DNA from: Pieris napi
Lineage: Eukaryota > Arthropoda > Insecta > Lepidoptera > Pieridae
Assembly (NCBI RefSeq): GCF_905475465.1
Contig: NC_062242.1
Span: forward strand, 3,437,501-3,501,500
Direction of reading: 5' to 3'
Length of the DNA: 64,000 nucleotides
Part shown: one piece after another, positions 35,351-46,900 of the stretch
How positions within the stretch are numbered: the first letter of the stretch is position 1
How the letters are laid out: every line of letters starts with the position of its first letter
Position numbers and translations under genes: made by a program
Notes under the pieces: model-generated
The model's input: only the letters and a program-made list of their open reading frames with translations
What the model was told of the DNA's origin: nothing
The model's database searches: none

Positions 35351-37155
35351 ATTTTATATTCATAACATATTTTAAACACACACTTATAATATGTATTTAT
35401 AAAAATTAAAGTGTAGTCCGCCTCGGCTGTCATTCCTTTCCATTTCCAAACTAAATTCATAAAATCTACTTAATGTGTGTTTAGCTTTACAAAAACATCT
35501 GCCAATCGAAGTGAGCTGTCAAGTTAAGACAATGGGCTGTTAGGGCCTCGAGAGGGATGAATTAATTATATCCCAGGACGTCCTGACCCGAGCGGTGAAG
35601 GGTTAACGAGTCGTTGAACCGTTTATCGCTTCATAAGTGGGTTGTAATAAAAATATTGATAACAGTTATAAGGAACTTATCGCATTTCATAACTAAGCAA
35701 TACTCGTTTGTCGAAAAAAACTCCGGGAGTGCGGCAGAAGTGAAAACTTGAATATTAACGTTGTGCATTTTTGATATTTTGGAATGGTTAGGGAATAATT
35801 TTGCACGAATTGCTTTAATTATCAGTATAAAAGTACTATCATTTATGTGGTAGAATACAATATTTATTTATTGCGCTATCGTACACAAACATGACAATTT
35901 ATATTACCTACATTAAATACGCCGCGCCAGCTGTCTACTGTCCATCCGTCTTACGAATTTTCGATCGACGCGAGTTTAACCCATTCCAAAAAAAAGTGTA
36001 CAACGCCACCGAGGAAGTCACCAGTACAATCTACAGGCGCTAACATAAACCTTTAATTAGTTCTAATGAATATCATATAGCTGCTAAATTACTTGTGAAC
36101 ATCACGATAAATTCAATTTATAATTAGCTTTTCTGCATAAAATAGTTGCATAAAAATTATAGGGAATCATTACAATTGCAGTATTGTTTTAATGAGACAT
36201 TATTTTTCGAAATCCATAAGTAATGGTCTGCTGTGATCGGGAGGCTGACAGAGTATTTTACTTTTAGAAAAATCATTATATGGACTTAAATGTTCAGACT
36301 CTAAAAACTATCAGGATACGAGAACTCTGTTTTTTTGTGATCTGGTAACTTCACAGACTCTATCTTTTTGGTGTCTGGGGATAATTTAATTTATTATGAC
36401 TCTAATAAACATCTTTAAACAAGCCTATAAATACGTTAATTGATGTTAGAATTACGTAATATATCGTTTAGTGTCGTTTAACGCGTGCGAGGTTGCATTT
36501 ATCATGCATTCAAGCGAAACATACAATTAACAATGATCTATCATCGTAATATCGAAATTTGAGGCCAGTCCGGTTATTAAGATAAGGGCTGTGTAATTAA
36601 AGAAACTTATGCCAGGCCTGGCCTGTAATTACGAGGTGTTAATATAGACGTCTGCAGTAGGGTTGTCATACGGGATTTTAAATGAAACCCGAGGGAGACT
36701 TTGTAGGGAAATAAAAAGGATTCAAACTGAAATAAAGTTATACATTTGTTGACTATACACATTATATGGTTTTGGCAGAAATCATTTTATTAAATTATAT
36801 AAGCATTGACCAATTAGAAATTGAGTGGAATGTTTCAATGCATTTTTTGACGGTCTTTAATAATGTATTTATATAAAACTTAAGACAATTTAATTTACTA
36901 CAATTATTATTAAGACATTAAAGAGCTCGTTAAAATGAATAACTGCTCTCAGTTATTGGGCATAGACAAATAGCACCTAAGGCAGAGATCATAGACAAAA
37001 TATCAAATGGACAGCTTAATTAGAGCTATTACTATGGGAACCATGTCGGGAAATAATGTTTGACAAAATGTACAGATTTATTTTATTATAATATTTATTG
37101 TTTTCTGGCAATCACAATACAATGTCAAATTCAGGGTTATAAATAAACTAGATAT
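35351..37155. other. Intergenic DNA, one possible ancient RLE scrap
   Basis: At about 35,985-36,060 the reverse strand loosely matches the RLE C-terminal codons (TTAAAGGTTTATGTTAGCGC). Too diverged to be sure. Confidence 0.4.
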
Positions 37156-37159
37156 TGCA

Positions 37160-37405
37160 CTAGCGTAGGGGCTTACCTATGAATTTCGGAATAACATCAC
37201 TGATTTTATATTGAGTTAGACGTTTTCTGCTCTCAGCAATTAGCCTTAGGTTGATGGTACGCAGGATGCACCAAGTAGGGCTAAGGTTTAGGTGCCATAA
37301 TATATGTAAGGTGAAGATATCCATAGTGAAGAAACTGGCATGACTTATGCAATAGTCGAGTCGAGTGTCAGACACAAAATAATTATCGAAGAAACAGATG
37401 AAATC
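37160..37405 (-). CDS. Isolated open frame with a splice-donor-like end, unknown
   Basis: A minus-strand frame of about 80 codons reads through HASFFTMDIFTLHILWHLNL and SPTWCILRTINLRLIAESRK, then IPKFIG where ATAG|GTAAGC forms a good donor site (about 37,166). The hydrophobic then basic pattern is loosely like a membrane-helix and loop exon of an insect chemoreceptor, but no clear acceptor or partner exon was found on either side. It has no in-frame ATG at its start. Most likely chance or an exon relic. Confidence 0.15.
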   Translation of the reverse strand, partial: DFICFFDNYFVSDTRLDYCISHASFFTMDIFTLHILWHLNLSPTWCILRTINLRLIAESRKRLTQYKISDVIPKFIGKPLR

Positions 37406-37414
37406 TGATCCCAA

Positions 37415-38274
37415 GATTTATTATAGATCTTGAGACTACGGATATATACGTAGGTATATTGATTTTATATGAGATATAAATTTAAAAAAATCTTAGTATC
37501 AATGGATGGCAAGAGTGAGCAGACACTGTTTTGATAGTGGTGGAGTAAACATCTGCAGGATCAACGTTCCGAATGTTTCGAATGTTACCAATGTATAGCT
37601 AATAAACGTATTGAGTTATCTTGAAGTCAATAAATACGGCGCTCCGCCCCCGCCGCAGGCGAAGCCCCAAGTCGTTTAAACCCTTTTGTTACGAAATCGA
37701 TACACTTCGCTATTTATGATCTTATAAGCGTGTACGATATTGCTTATTTTTTTAAATATCGTCAAGACACCTGCCTCCAAATTAACGGATAACTTTATTG
37801 GGGTCATTTAAAACTTAGTAGACATTAATATAATCTATTGCACGATCTCAATTGTAAGTTTCGAATACCCTTGAGAGGTAGACAAAATTCGTAGCAATAA
37901 CGACCGTTATTCTAAATTCAATTCGGGCTACGTCTTATTGTTCCTACAGAATTTCTTCTAATTAAATTAATACCGCCCAACTTAGTCATAAAAACCTCAT
38001 AATTGGAGATGTTCAGAATGCCTTAATCCCATTAATTACTCGGAAAACCTCGACGACACGTTTCGGCAAGTTATTATGTGTCACTAAGTGACTCTGTGAT
38101 GTCTCATTTAGAGATTTCAACTTAATGAACTTTCTTAAAACAATGTTATTAATTCCTCTGTAATTACCCGGTTTTGCCAAAGAGTTGGATATACCAGAAT
38201 TCTATCCTCGGAATTATTAGCTTTCGCTTGTCAAAAGATAAGATTTTAACGTATAATTTGTATTAGAAATGTTT
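37415..38274. other. Intergenic DNA, nothing recognised
   Basis: A GC-rich patch CCGCCCCCGCCGCAGGCG lies at about 37,645. No gene. Confidence 0.5.
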
Positions 38275-38277
38275 ATT

Positions 38278-38530
38278 TTATTCACAAAAATACATACACT
38301 ATCCTTACGACAATGTCAAAAACAAAAATAGTGTTAAATACATAATATACACAATATCGCTACTGTATTTCAGTCTGCCAACATATAAAGATGTCGATAG
38401 TGTTGGAGACACGATCGACATCTCTCCAACACTATTTAGTAAGCGCAATGTCTTTGTTAACGGCGATCTATGCAACAGATTGGTCCAGGCCCTTGGTATC
38501 GCAAACAACCTTGGTCGTCGTCGTCGCACA
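38278..38530 (-). pseudogene. LINE ORF C-terminus with 3' end
   Basis: The minus strand reads RRRPRLFAIPRAWTNLLHRS, then PLTKTLRLLNSVGEM, the IPR.RTNLL..SPL.R.LR.LN pattern typical of the last codons of insect LINE (Jockey/R1-like) reverse transcriptase proteins. AATAAAATAAA follows at the 3' end. The tail includes a near-perfect inverted repeat around AGTGTTGGAGA. A short 5'-truncated copy. Confidence 0.7.
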
Positions 38531-38699
38531 TAGGCGACAAGGTAGGTATTAGGTACAAAGAAACCGAATTCTTGGAGAACACATGCTCACCACCCCCCGC
38601 AAGACGTTAAGTATGTAGGATATCTGCAAGTTGTGTAATATCACGGTGCAAATGATGTATACTTAAAGTAATTCCAGTTTTATGTTACTCTCAAGAAAT

Positions 38700-38800
38700 G
38701 TAAAAAAATCAGTGGCGCTACAACCTTTCTAGGTTACCTTTCCAGACTTCTGTATCTGTTTCATGATCACTGTAGGCTAACACTGCTAATATAAAGGTCT
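38700..38800 (-). repeat. SINE-A 3' fragment
   Basis: AAATCAGTGGCGCTACAACC, then CTGTATCTGTTTCATGATCA, in reverse. Confidence 0.75.
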
Positions 38801-39980
38801 TAATTGACAGATAAAACATTTGAGCTAAGCTAGCTAGCCATCGATTGCGATCTTTACACAGATTATAATACCTAATGAAAAAAATAACTGTCACAAAAAA
38901 TAAGTAATAAAAAAATAGTAATAAATTTGAGTCATAAATATTTAAACTTTGTAATTGTGTGATTTATAAATAACTAAAATAATCACATAATCGCTTCAGA
39001 CATTGTATAGGTACAATTGTATAAAATACAACTCTTACTGAAATTTTAATAATAGTGACGTCATTTAACAACAAAACCCAATTCACGTGATACAAAAAAT
39101 CAATGTCGTGATCGCTGAGCCATTGGAAGACACAAGAGCGGTATGAGTGAGTTTCCTTAGATCAACGTAATTTTTTCTTTATATTTCTGACACATACACC
39201 TATATAGCTCTGCGACCCAAAATGTGTCTCGACCACTGAGATCTCGAGATCTTCCGCCGTTCCCTGACCCGGACCACATCCAGCCAGTTGCTAAGCAGCG
39301 AAATCCTATTATTCAATAAACAAAATTTTACGTTATAAAAGTAAACTTCCTCCTTTGGGTTTATTGAAATCAAAATAACGAGATACAGAGATATATCATA
39401 GCTAAGAAAAATGACGCAGAATATAAACTTAATAGATTAACGTTATGCCATTCAATAATTATCTTCTAATTTGTCTTCTTTTCAAATTATTCTCTTGATT
39501 TAATGTATTCTATCTTTTGTTATCGTAATAATTGCTTTCATCGTTTAATATGTAGAATTATTAAAGTAAAAATGTCAAGAAATACACCCGCCATGTTATA
39601 GTCCTACGGTCGAGTAATTACATACTATAATTATATCAATCTCACACATCGTGACAGCGAATCAAATCATTAACACTTCTTTAATCGTTTCTAATCGACC
39701 AATCGAGGCGGCCATTTTGTATAATCGCAGTGAAATGGCGCGATTTTTTTATCGCGGTAAAATTTTATTCTATTTTTAAACACCATGTTAAACTACAATC
39801 ACTTACGACATCATTGTACGTAATTAAAAATAATTATGTTTAAAATATATAATGAGACAATATTTACATGGAATATTCAAAATAGATTTAAAAAGTGGAA
39901 TTTACAATTTTTAAATTGGTAAACACACGCAATCAAATTGAATTTTTGAAATGCGAATAAAAAACCAATCATATTTATAA
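38801..39980. other. Intergenic DNA, nothing firm
   Basis: 39,205-39,300 is loosely like 17.3 kb. The rest is AT-rich with no signal. Confidence 0.45.
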
Positions 39981-39982
39981 TT

Positions 39983-40205
39983 TTTTTTAATGGCTCTGGC
40001 ACGGTTTGTGCATAAGCCAGCGTCAAGTATAAGATTTTTATAATTCGTGCTTTTTGCCTTAGAAATTCGACCATGTCCTCCATGTACGGTTTAGTCACTC
40101 GCCCGGTACCGCACAACCCTCCCAAAGGCCGAGAACAAATTTAAATTAAATTAAAACTTGCCCTCGAACCGGGAATCGAACCCGGTACCCCTCACCAAGC
40201 TGCAT
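39983..40205 (-). repeat. SINE-B, full copy
   Basis: In reverse: tRNA-like head GGTGAGGGGTACCGGGTTCG with ATTCCCGGTTCGAGGGCAAG (B box), then the body TTCTCGGCCTTTGGGAGGGT and ACCGTACATGGAGGACATGG, ending GCACAAACCGTGCCAGAGCC. The body matches 51.56-51.71 kb almost base for base, which is why the same protein-like reading appears twice. Confidence 0.8.
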
Positions 40206-40744
40206 ATTTATAATTAAAGCCAGTCTTTAAAATTACTGTCACTAACATTTAGACAATTTTCCCTTTGGAACGTTTACGACACAATTGCCAAGCATTATCA
40301 AAATCCTTGAATTGCAGATGCTATAACCAGTTCAAAAGGACTAGTAGCAGTACAGCTAGTAGCAAAGATTCCTCCCAATCATTAAGTATAGGGCAATAAA
40401 TCTAAAAAGGTCTGGAGCCGAAGCGTGTATTATGTTATTACGATGGCGCGCGCGCAAAAAGACGCGCTTATTTGAGTATGCGATGATACAGTACAATTAA
40501 AGGGATGGGATCGGCGCATAGCACGCGGGCCCTTCTTGCTAACGCGTTTCAGATTCCAAGGGTTTGGGGTTCCTTGACAAATCTTTGAAATTTTTGTGCT
40601 TTTACGCATCGCAAGGCGTCCTTCACGTTTGGATTTTTCAAATTACACTTTGAGTATTATTAAAATGAGCGTCACATATAAAAATGATATTTCAATGGAA
40701 TTTTATCAATTATTAAATAAAGTTATACTTAAAGTATAACATAA
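40206..40744. other. Intergenic DNA, nothing recognised
   Basis: A CG-rich word GATGGCGCGCGCGC lies at 40,441. No gene. Confidence 0.5.
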
Positions 40745-41215
40745 TTTACATTAACATTCGCTCGTACGGTAAGAGCTATTACGCACTGTCGACTTGTCGC
40801 CAGCGACTCGGTCGCCTCGGCGACCAAAACATAGGCAACTCGGCAGGAGACCAAGCCGAGCGACAGTATTCCAAGTACATTCGTATTTATACGTCCAGTC
40901 GTTACGACAGTTGCTCGCAGTGTGAATGCTTCCATTTGAAGCCGTGCTCCTATTGGTCGCCAGCGACCGGCAGTCGCTTGTGTGTCGCCACGACGCGGCG
41001 AGTCGTAGACATCTATTTAAACTGTAGAAACTCACAGTCGCCAGCGACCGAGTCGCCGGCGACAAGTCGACAGTGCGTAATAGCTCTAAAGGAAAACATC
41101 GTGAGGAAACCGGCATTGCTTAGACCCAAAAGTCGATGGCGTGTGTAAGTCACAAGCTAATCGCCTCAAGTAGGCGTATATGAACAATAGAAAAAGACCA
41201 AAAACGGTGTAGTGC
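40745..41215 (+). repeat. SINE-A fragment split by a TAA-flanked MITE
   Basis: CATTCGCTCGTACGG (left) rejoins AAGGAAAACATCGTGAGGAA (right) once the inserted element and one TAA are removed, giving the normal SINE-A middle. The head is missing. The tail ends near GGTGTAGTGCCACTG. Confidence 0.8.
40773..41086. mobile_element. 314-bp MITE, Harbinger-like (TAA target duplication)
   Basis: Inverted ends begin GAGCTATTACGCACTGTCGA and continue for about 45 bp with few mismatches. TAA flanks both sides (40,770-40,772 and 41,087-41,089). The interior is GC-richer than the surroundings and repeats the word GTCGCCAGCGAC. A 3-bp TAA duplication and GAGC-type end suggest PIF/Harbinger. No transposase is encoded. 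Confidence 0.88.
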
Positions 41216-43060
41216 CACTGTATTTTTGAAGTAAAATACTTTAGGCGCAAGTGGTTAAAATTTTTACGGAATGTCACAAAGATGTGCAGCGTTTTTGTCA
41301 AAGAAAAGGGAGAGAGCGATTGAGATAGAGTGAGAAGGGTGAACTACCTTATATAAATTCTATTTTTAAAATTAAAATTTCGTAAAGAGAATTGAATTTA
41401 TGAAATATAAGTATTTTATATTTTATGCAAATAATTTATTTAAATCTCAAATGACGAATTGTAAATTAAAATGCCACATTTTTTTATTGTCGAAGAAAAA
41501 ATAAAAAAAATCTATTGTTTGTATTAATTTTCGACACTTTTAATATTTTAATGACCATTCAATTACTTAAAAGAACCAACCATAACTCGACATTTGTTGA
41601 CAAGTCAAAAATTGCTACAACTGTTTGCTAAAACATTAATTCTCTCCAAATAAGGACAACTCTATAATGCTAGAACATATGCCTCTTCAGCGTCGCTATG
41701 TCGTTGCCAACTAGCAAATTAGCCGTTTAATCAATTGCCTAGTCTCTTTACTAAACAGTGCCTGAAAGATAGTCAAACAGCTAGGCAAATGACTTGGATC
41801 GATGACGCTACATTACTTGCCTAGCCTATCCTGTTCATATCTATTAAGTTCTACTTTCTGTCACCTACACCCAATAACACAACACACAACTGTCTATAAA
41901 GCATCGGCAAACAACAAATTTGTTCCATGTTTATTATGTGTTCAAAGTCACTTTGACATTCGTGTAAAGTTTTTAAACAATTGTTATCTAGTCTTATTTC
42001 CAGACTTAAAATATGTAATGTATCACGCCTATAAGGTCGAATCACTTTTTTCTTTGTTTTGAATTTGCTTTTAAAACAATATAAGCTGCTGCAACGCTTA
42101 TGAGTCATTAAAAGAGTTGCATGGAGAGGCCCCTTAAGAACAGTAATATGTTACATTTTAAATATATAAAATAACAAAATTTCTTATGTCAGATATTTCA
42201 GTATTTTTTCTGTCACATGGTCGTACGAATGGAATTTTATTAGCAGCCAGTTTATTAAATGTTACAAACACTACGGCTAAATTACAATTAGGCTGCTAGT
42301 TAAACGGCGCTGTTAAAGAGAATAGGATGTCGATTGAACGGCTAATTAAACTAGTTGGCTGCGACAGCTATATACAGTTTACATTGTAATGCATAAAATA
42401 TTCATCAGATTGTTTACTTAGAATGTGAGGAAAACAGTCTAACAGATGCTTATCTATATAATTTACAATGTACCAAATGAAGGAATAAATAAAAAAATAA
42501 TAAGTCTAATAAAAGCCTAGCTGTTTATCTAAATGTGAATTTCGCACTAATTTTGCATTTTTAGTCAATAATTTTCTCTCATAGTTTTTTCACTTAATAA
42601 GGTATGGTTCATAAAGCCGTAATATCTCTTAACATACACGTACTATTATTATCCCAGTTTTGTTTATTTTTCTACTAGAAATTGAAGGATATATCTAAAT
42701 TAAGGTGTTTCAAACTATTGTAGTTACAATACAATGTCCAAAAGCATGCTATATTTGGCAACTAAAAACATCACCGTTACCGTACACAATTTTTTATCAG
42801 GATTTTCTTCATTAATTATTTGAATTATAAAACTGTCTGTTAGGCGTGTGTGGCACCGAAATCTAACACCATCTTGTTTACAATTTAAAAAATAGTATGA
42901 AAAACACATTATTAATAAAAAGCTGAAGAAATTGTAATCATAAAAAAGACATCGAAGTACTGATTACACTGATTATGTTATGAACATAGTTAAAAAAAAG
43001 ATGAAAACAAAATTAACGCAAATATATAATTAATATTAATTAGATAATGTAATAATGATT
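41216..43060. other. Intergenic DNA with a diverged inverted-repeat pair
   Basis: Imperfect inverted arms (about 65 bp, sharing CCAACTAG, TTAGCCGTT, CTCTTTA) at about 41,700-41,765 and 42,305-42,372 may bound an old DNA element. No gene. Confidence 0.4.
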
Positions 43061-43064
43061 TAAG

Positions 43065-43230
43065 GAAATAGCTAATAGGTTAGTGGACATCACAGGAGAC
43101 CGAAGAGCTGGCAGCTACCTCAGACAAATATTTAGTCTAGCTATTCAAAGGGGGAACGCTGCCAGTATCTTCGGAATATTGCCTAAAACGACTCCTTTTA
43201 ATACTATATTTTACTTATTTTATTGCATTT
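43065..43230 (+). mobile_element. RLE retroelement 3' fragment, second subfamily
   Basis: The frame encodes RLVDITGDRRAGSYLRQ, then SLAIQRGN. It is homologous to the ending of the 10.36 kb family but diverged, with a different last segment (FGILPKTTPF). A reverse copy of the same subfamily is at 59.27-59.42 kb. Confidence 0.7.
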
Positions 43231-43938
43231 TTCAAGGTTTTTAAGTAGGTATTACTTGTATATTCTGTAATTTGGTTGTTGTATATTAAATAGATTTAAT
43301 ATCATATATTTTAATAATGTGATTATGTAGTGATAAAAAAAGATAAGGATTGACTATGATGATATGATTGATAATGTAATCTAATAACTAACTTCTATCT
43401 AAAATTCTACCTTTTAATTATGTAAGACAAATTTGCACGCCATTATGTGTGTCTAATTATGCGGAATATTTTTGTACCATATTCTTGCACATAAATAAAT
43501 TATTATTATTATAATTGGTCATTTGTAGCTTTTGGATAGCATCTACTCAGCTTTATGTTCTAACCGCGACCTAAAGCCAACAATATTTGAGCCTTATATG
43601 GAGGTCTTTCAATATATGTAAACGCACTGTACGGGCCATTTAAATTCAGCATTTCATCAATCATTGATGTTTTATAGAAAGTTTGATCAATCATTAAACT
43701 CACTTTATTATTGCGATAAATCACATATAAATGCCCAAATAGAGAGTACAAGACGAATAGCGAAAGAAAGCTATTTATTGAAAGGTATTTAAAAATTTAT
43801 AATATCAGTTATACGCAATTACAATACCATGTTAACTTTGTCATTTGTAATGAATTTCATATTCGTTCTATACCAAGAAGTCGTAAATTTTTATAATTAG
43901 TTTTTGTTCGTTCATGGCGTACGTATTTACTTATAATA
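43231..43938. other. Upstream region of the P450 gene
   Basis: AT-rich. The frame at 43,560-43,751 is a chance frame. No convincing TATA box or initiator could be singled out before the start codon, so no promoter is called. Confidence 0.5.
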
Positions 43939-46900
43939 ATGCTATTTTTATTGTTTTTAATAATCCTCTTAATTTATTGGAAATTAAAAAAGCATTATAA
44001 TTATTGGAATAATCGTGGTGTGGTGACTGACACGCCGATTTTATTTCTTGGAAACCTGACATTCTTTTTGAGGAAGGCCAGCTGGGAGTATTTTTATGGA
44101 TTAAAGCGGTATCAGACTGTTTGCGTGGGCATTTTTTTGGGTTGGCAACCAGCCATCGTGGTGCAGTCAACTGAGCTTGCCAGAAAGGTATTGGTTGAAG
44201 ATGCAGACTGCTTCCAACATAGATCTGCTCATACAGGATCCCACCAGGATCCGATTGGCGCGAACGGTGTTATGTTGGCCAGGGTAAGTTATTAAATTTT
44301 ACTTAATAATATATATTTATTACCCTTGCCATGCCTAGATTTAAGTTTCGCATATTATTCATTACGTAATTTGACAAGTGTCGCTAAATGCGCAGAGGAC
44401 GTTTTACATATGAACATTTGTTTCTTTACCAAAAATGGTATGTTTATAAAAAATATTATACCAAGGACATTACCATATCGGAAAGACTTAACAAGAGTTT
44501 ATTCTTCTTTTCACCGGAAAAGAAGAATCAAGTTCGTCGTTCAAGAGTGTCGGTACACTCTTGACAGAACGGACGTGATGGCTATGAAGTTGTAGTCTTA
44601 GATGGGGCAGATGTGCTTTACGACGTTTTGCCACGGTTGATTACGGTCAACGGTGGAACTACTTATTAGAGGTCATCCTGCTGTACTCATTGAGTGAACC
44701 TCCTACGGCTGACTTGTTCTGGTCAGTCCAACGCGTAGGTGACCTCCCGCACGGTCTAGTTTTAATAAGTTTATTACTTAATACTAATAAAGGTTAATTA
44801 GTCTTAAAATTTACAGGGCCCACTAAAAAAAGATTTGCAGAAGATTATTAGCCCTTTGCTAACAACCGCTCGTTTGAAGGCGTTCTGTGACGTCATAAAT
44901 GAAAATGCAATAGAACTTAATAAGAGAATATATCACGAGTGCGTGGATCAAAAGAAGAGATTTCTTTTAAAGGTGTGTTGTTTTTACTACGGTGTTACCG
45001 ATGTTTGTGAGATTAGTTTTTATTATCTACGTGCCAATGTTATGGACAAATTTAATCACTATAGGTAATCCAAACAATAGACAAAAAATATTATAGAAAA
45101 TATTAAAATTGTGAAAAAATATAAACCAGTGGCGTTACTACCTTTGTATGAGTGTATCGGTTTCATGATTATTTATAAAAAGGCAAGTAGGTGATCAGCC
45201 CCCTGTGCCTGACACACGCCGTCGACTTTTTGGATCTATGGCAAGCCCATATTCTCAAGATGTTTTCCTTAACCGTTCGAACGCATATTAAATGTATATA
45301 GTCAGAAAGTCCATTGGTGCACAAGCGGGTATCGAACCTACGGCCTCACGGATAAGTCTTACGCTGAACCTGCTAGCCCCTGCTTTCTGCTCAAAAATTG
45401 TGTTGCAGCCTGAAAATATCAATCGAATATTTTATCACACTGGTCAAAACAAGCAAATCTAAAGGCCTATCTATATACCAGAGTTAAAATAGATTATTTA
45501 TTAGAAAAAGTTTTTATTTTTGTATAGATATGCAGCCTGGCAAAAAATTAAGCATTCAGCCACAGCCGTGACCGGATATCATAATAACTAGTTTTTAACA
45601 ATATTCATATTTTTATAAAAATTATGCTTCATACTTGATTTGAAAGATTTTACATTTTTTTGCATACCAGTATAATCTAGTGATTTTTTTACGTTTCTAT
45701 TTTTCATTGTCGGCAGATGAACAAAAATATGAAACAAACAACCTAAAACTAACATAGTATCTAATAATAATAATTAAAAATAGCGAAACTATTTTTCCCA
45801 AAAAAAACTAAAACTATATTAATTTTAGGAAATGTTCGTCTTGTTCGCATCTGATACGATTGTAAACACCTTTCTTGGTTTAAAAGTAAGTGCATTACGG
45901 GGTGAAAGTACACCCTTGCAGTTTGTCATAGACGAAATGACCTATTGGAGCGGCCCACGCGCACTCGAACTGTTGACAATACAGTTTTTACCTGCATTAG
46001 CTGATTTCTTTAGGTTAGTGAAACATTATTTTGGTATAATATATTTTATTACTAGCGGACCCGACAGACGGTGTCCTGCTTGATATTTTAAGCGTTTAGG
46101 ATATTAAACAAAGTATGAAAATACCGACTTCAGCGCCATCTACCGGGCTGATTTGTGAATCTACACCATCCAGGGCTCCACCCAAACACTTCCAAAAAGT
46201 CATTCAAATCGGTCCAGCCGTCTAAGAGGAGTTCAGTGACATACACACGAACAGTAGAATTATATATAAGATATCCTATCTTTTAAGTTAGATCAAACTG
46301 CATAGCATGTGAAATCGGTTAAGTAATTTAGGAGTCCATAGCGGACAAACAACGTGACGCGTAATTTATAGATATTAAAAATACATGCAATGTGTATGAG
46401 AAATTAGTGGTCTTTTAGATAACCTAACAGGCACGCGATTATACAGATCTGTGACCGAGAAGCTAGGCAGCAGTGTCAGATCTCCCCTTTCCTAAAAAGG
46501 GACTTTATTTGCTTAAAATGCTTGGCGTCTCCAGAGCCCAAGCGACAAATACTCCGGAAATATTCTCATAATATTTATGGACAAGTTGGATTCCGTTGGC
46601 CGGCGGGACCCGCGTTATCTCTTGTGCCCCTTTTATGGCTGAATTTTTCCAGCTGCAATCTGTTAATGCTGCAAAATTTGTGTTTTAAAGGGAGGACATT
46701 TTAAGTCAAATTATTTTTTCTTCTTGTAGTGCCTCTGATCTCCTTTTAAAGGCGATCGTCATGGTTTTTTCTCAGCCATAATATTTTTTTGAACTTCATG
46801 AATTCTCCTGGTACACCTGCTGTACAAGAATTTAGCATAATTCATATTACCGCTTTAATATATGTGTAGCACGGATGTTGTACCCTTGGGATCGCGTTGT

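Noticed and set aside
40150..40205. tRNA gene on the minus strand
   Set aside because: It has B-box GGTTCGATTCCC but no complete cloverleaf, and it continues into the SINE-B body. It is a SINE head.
44326..44595. Extra P450 exon
   Set aside because: No P450 motif, and exons 1 and 2 already join in frame at good splice sites around it.
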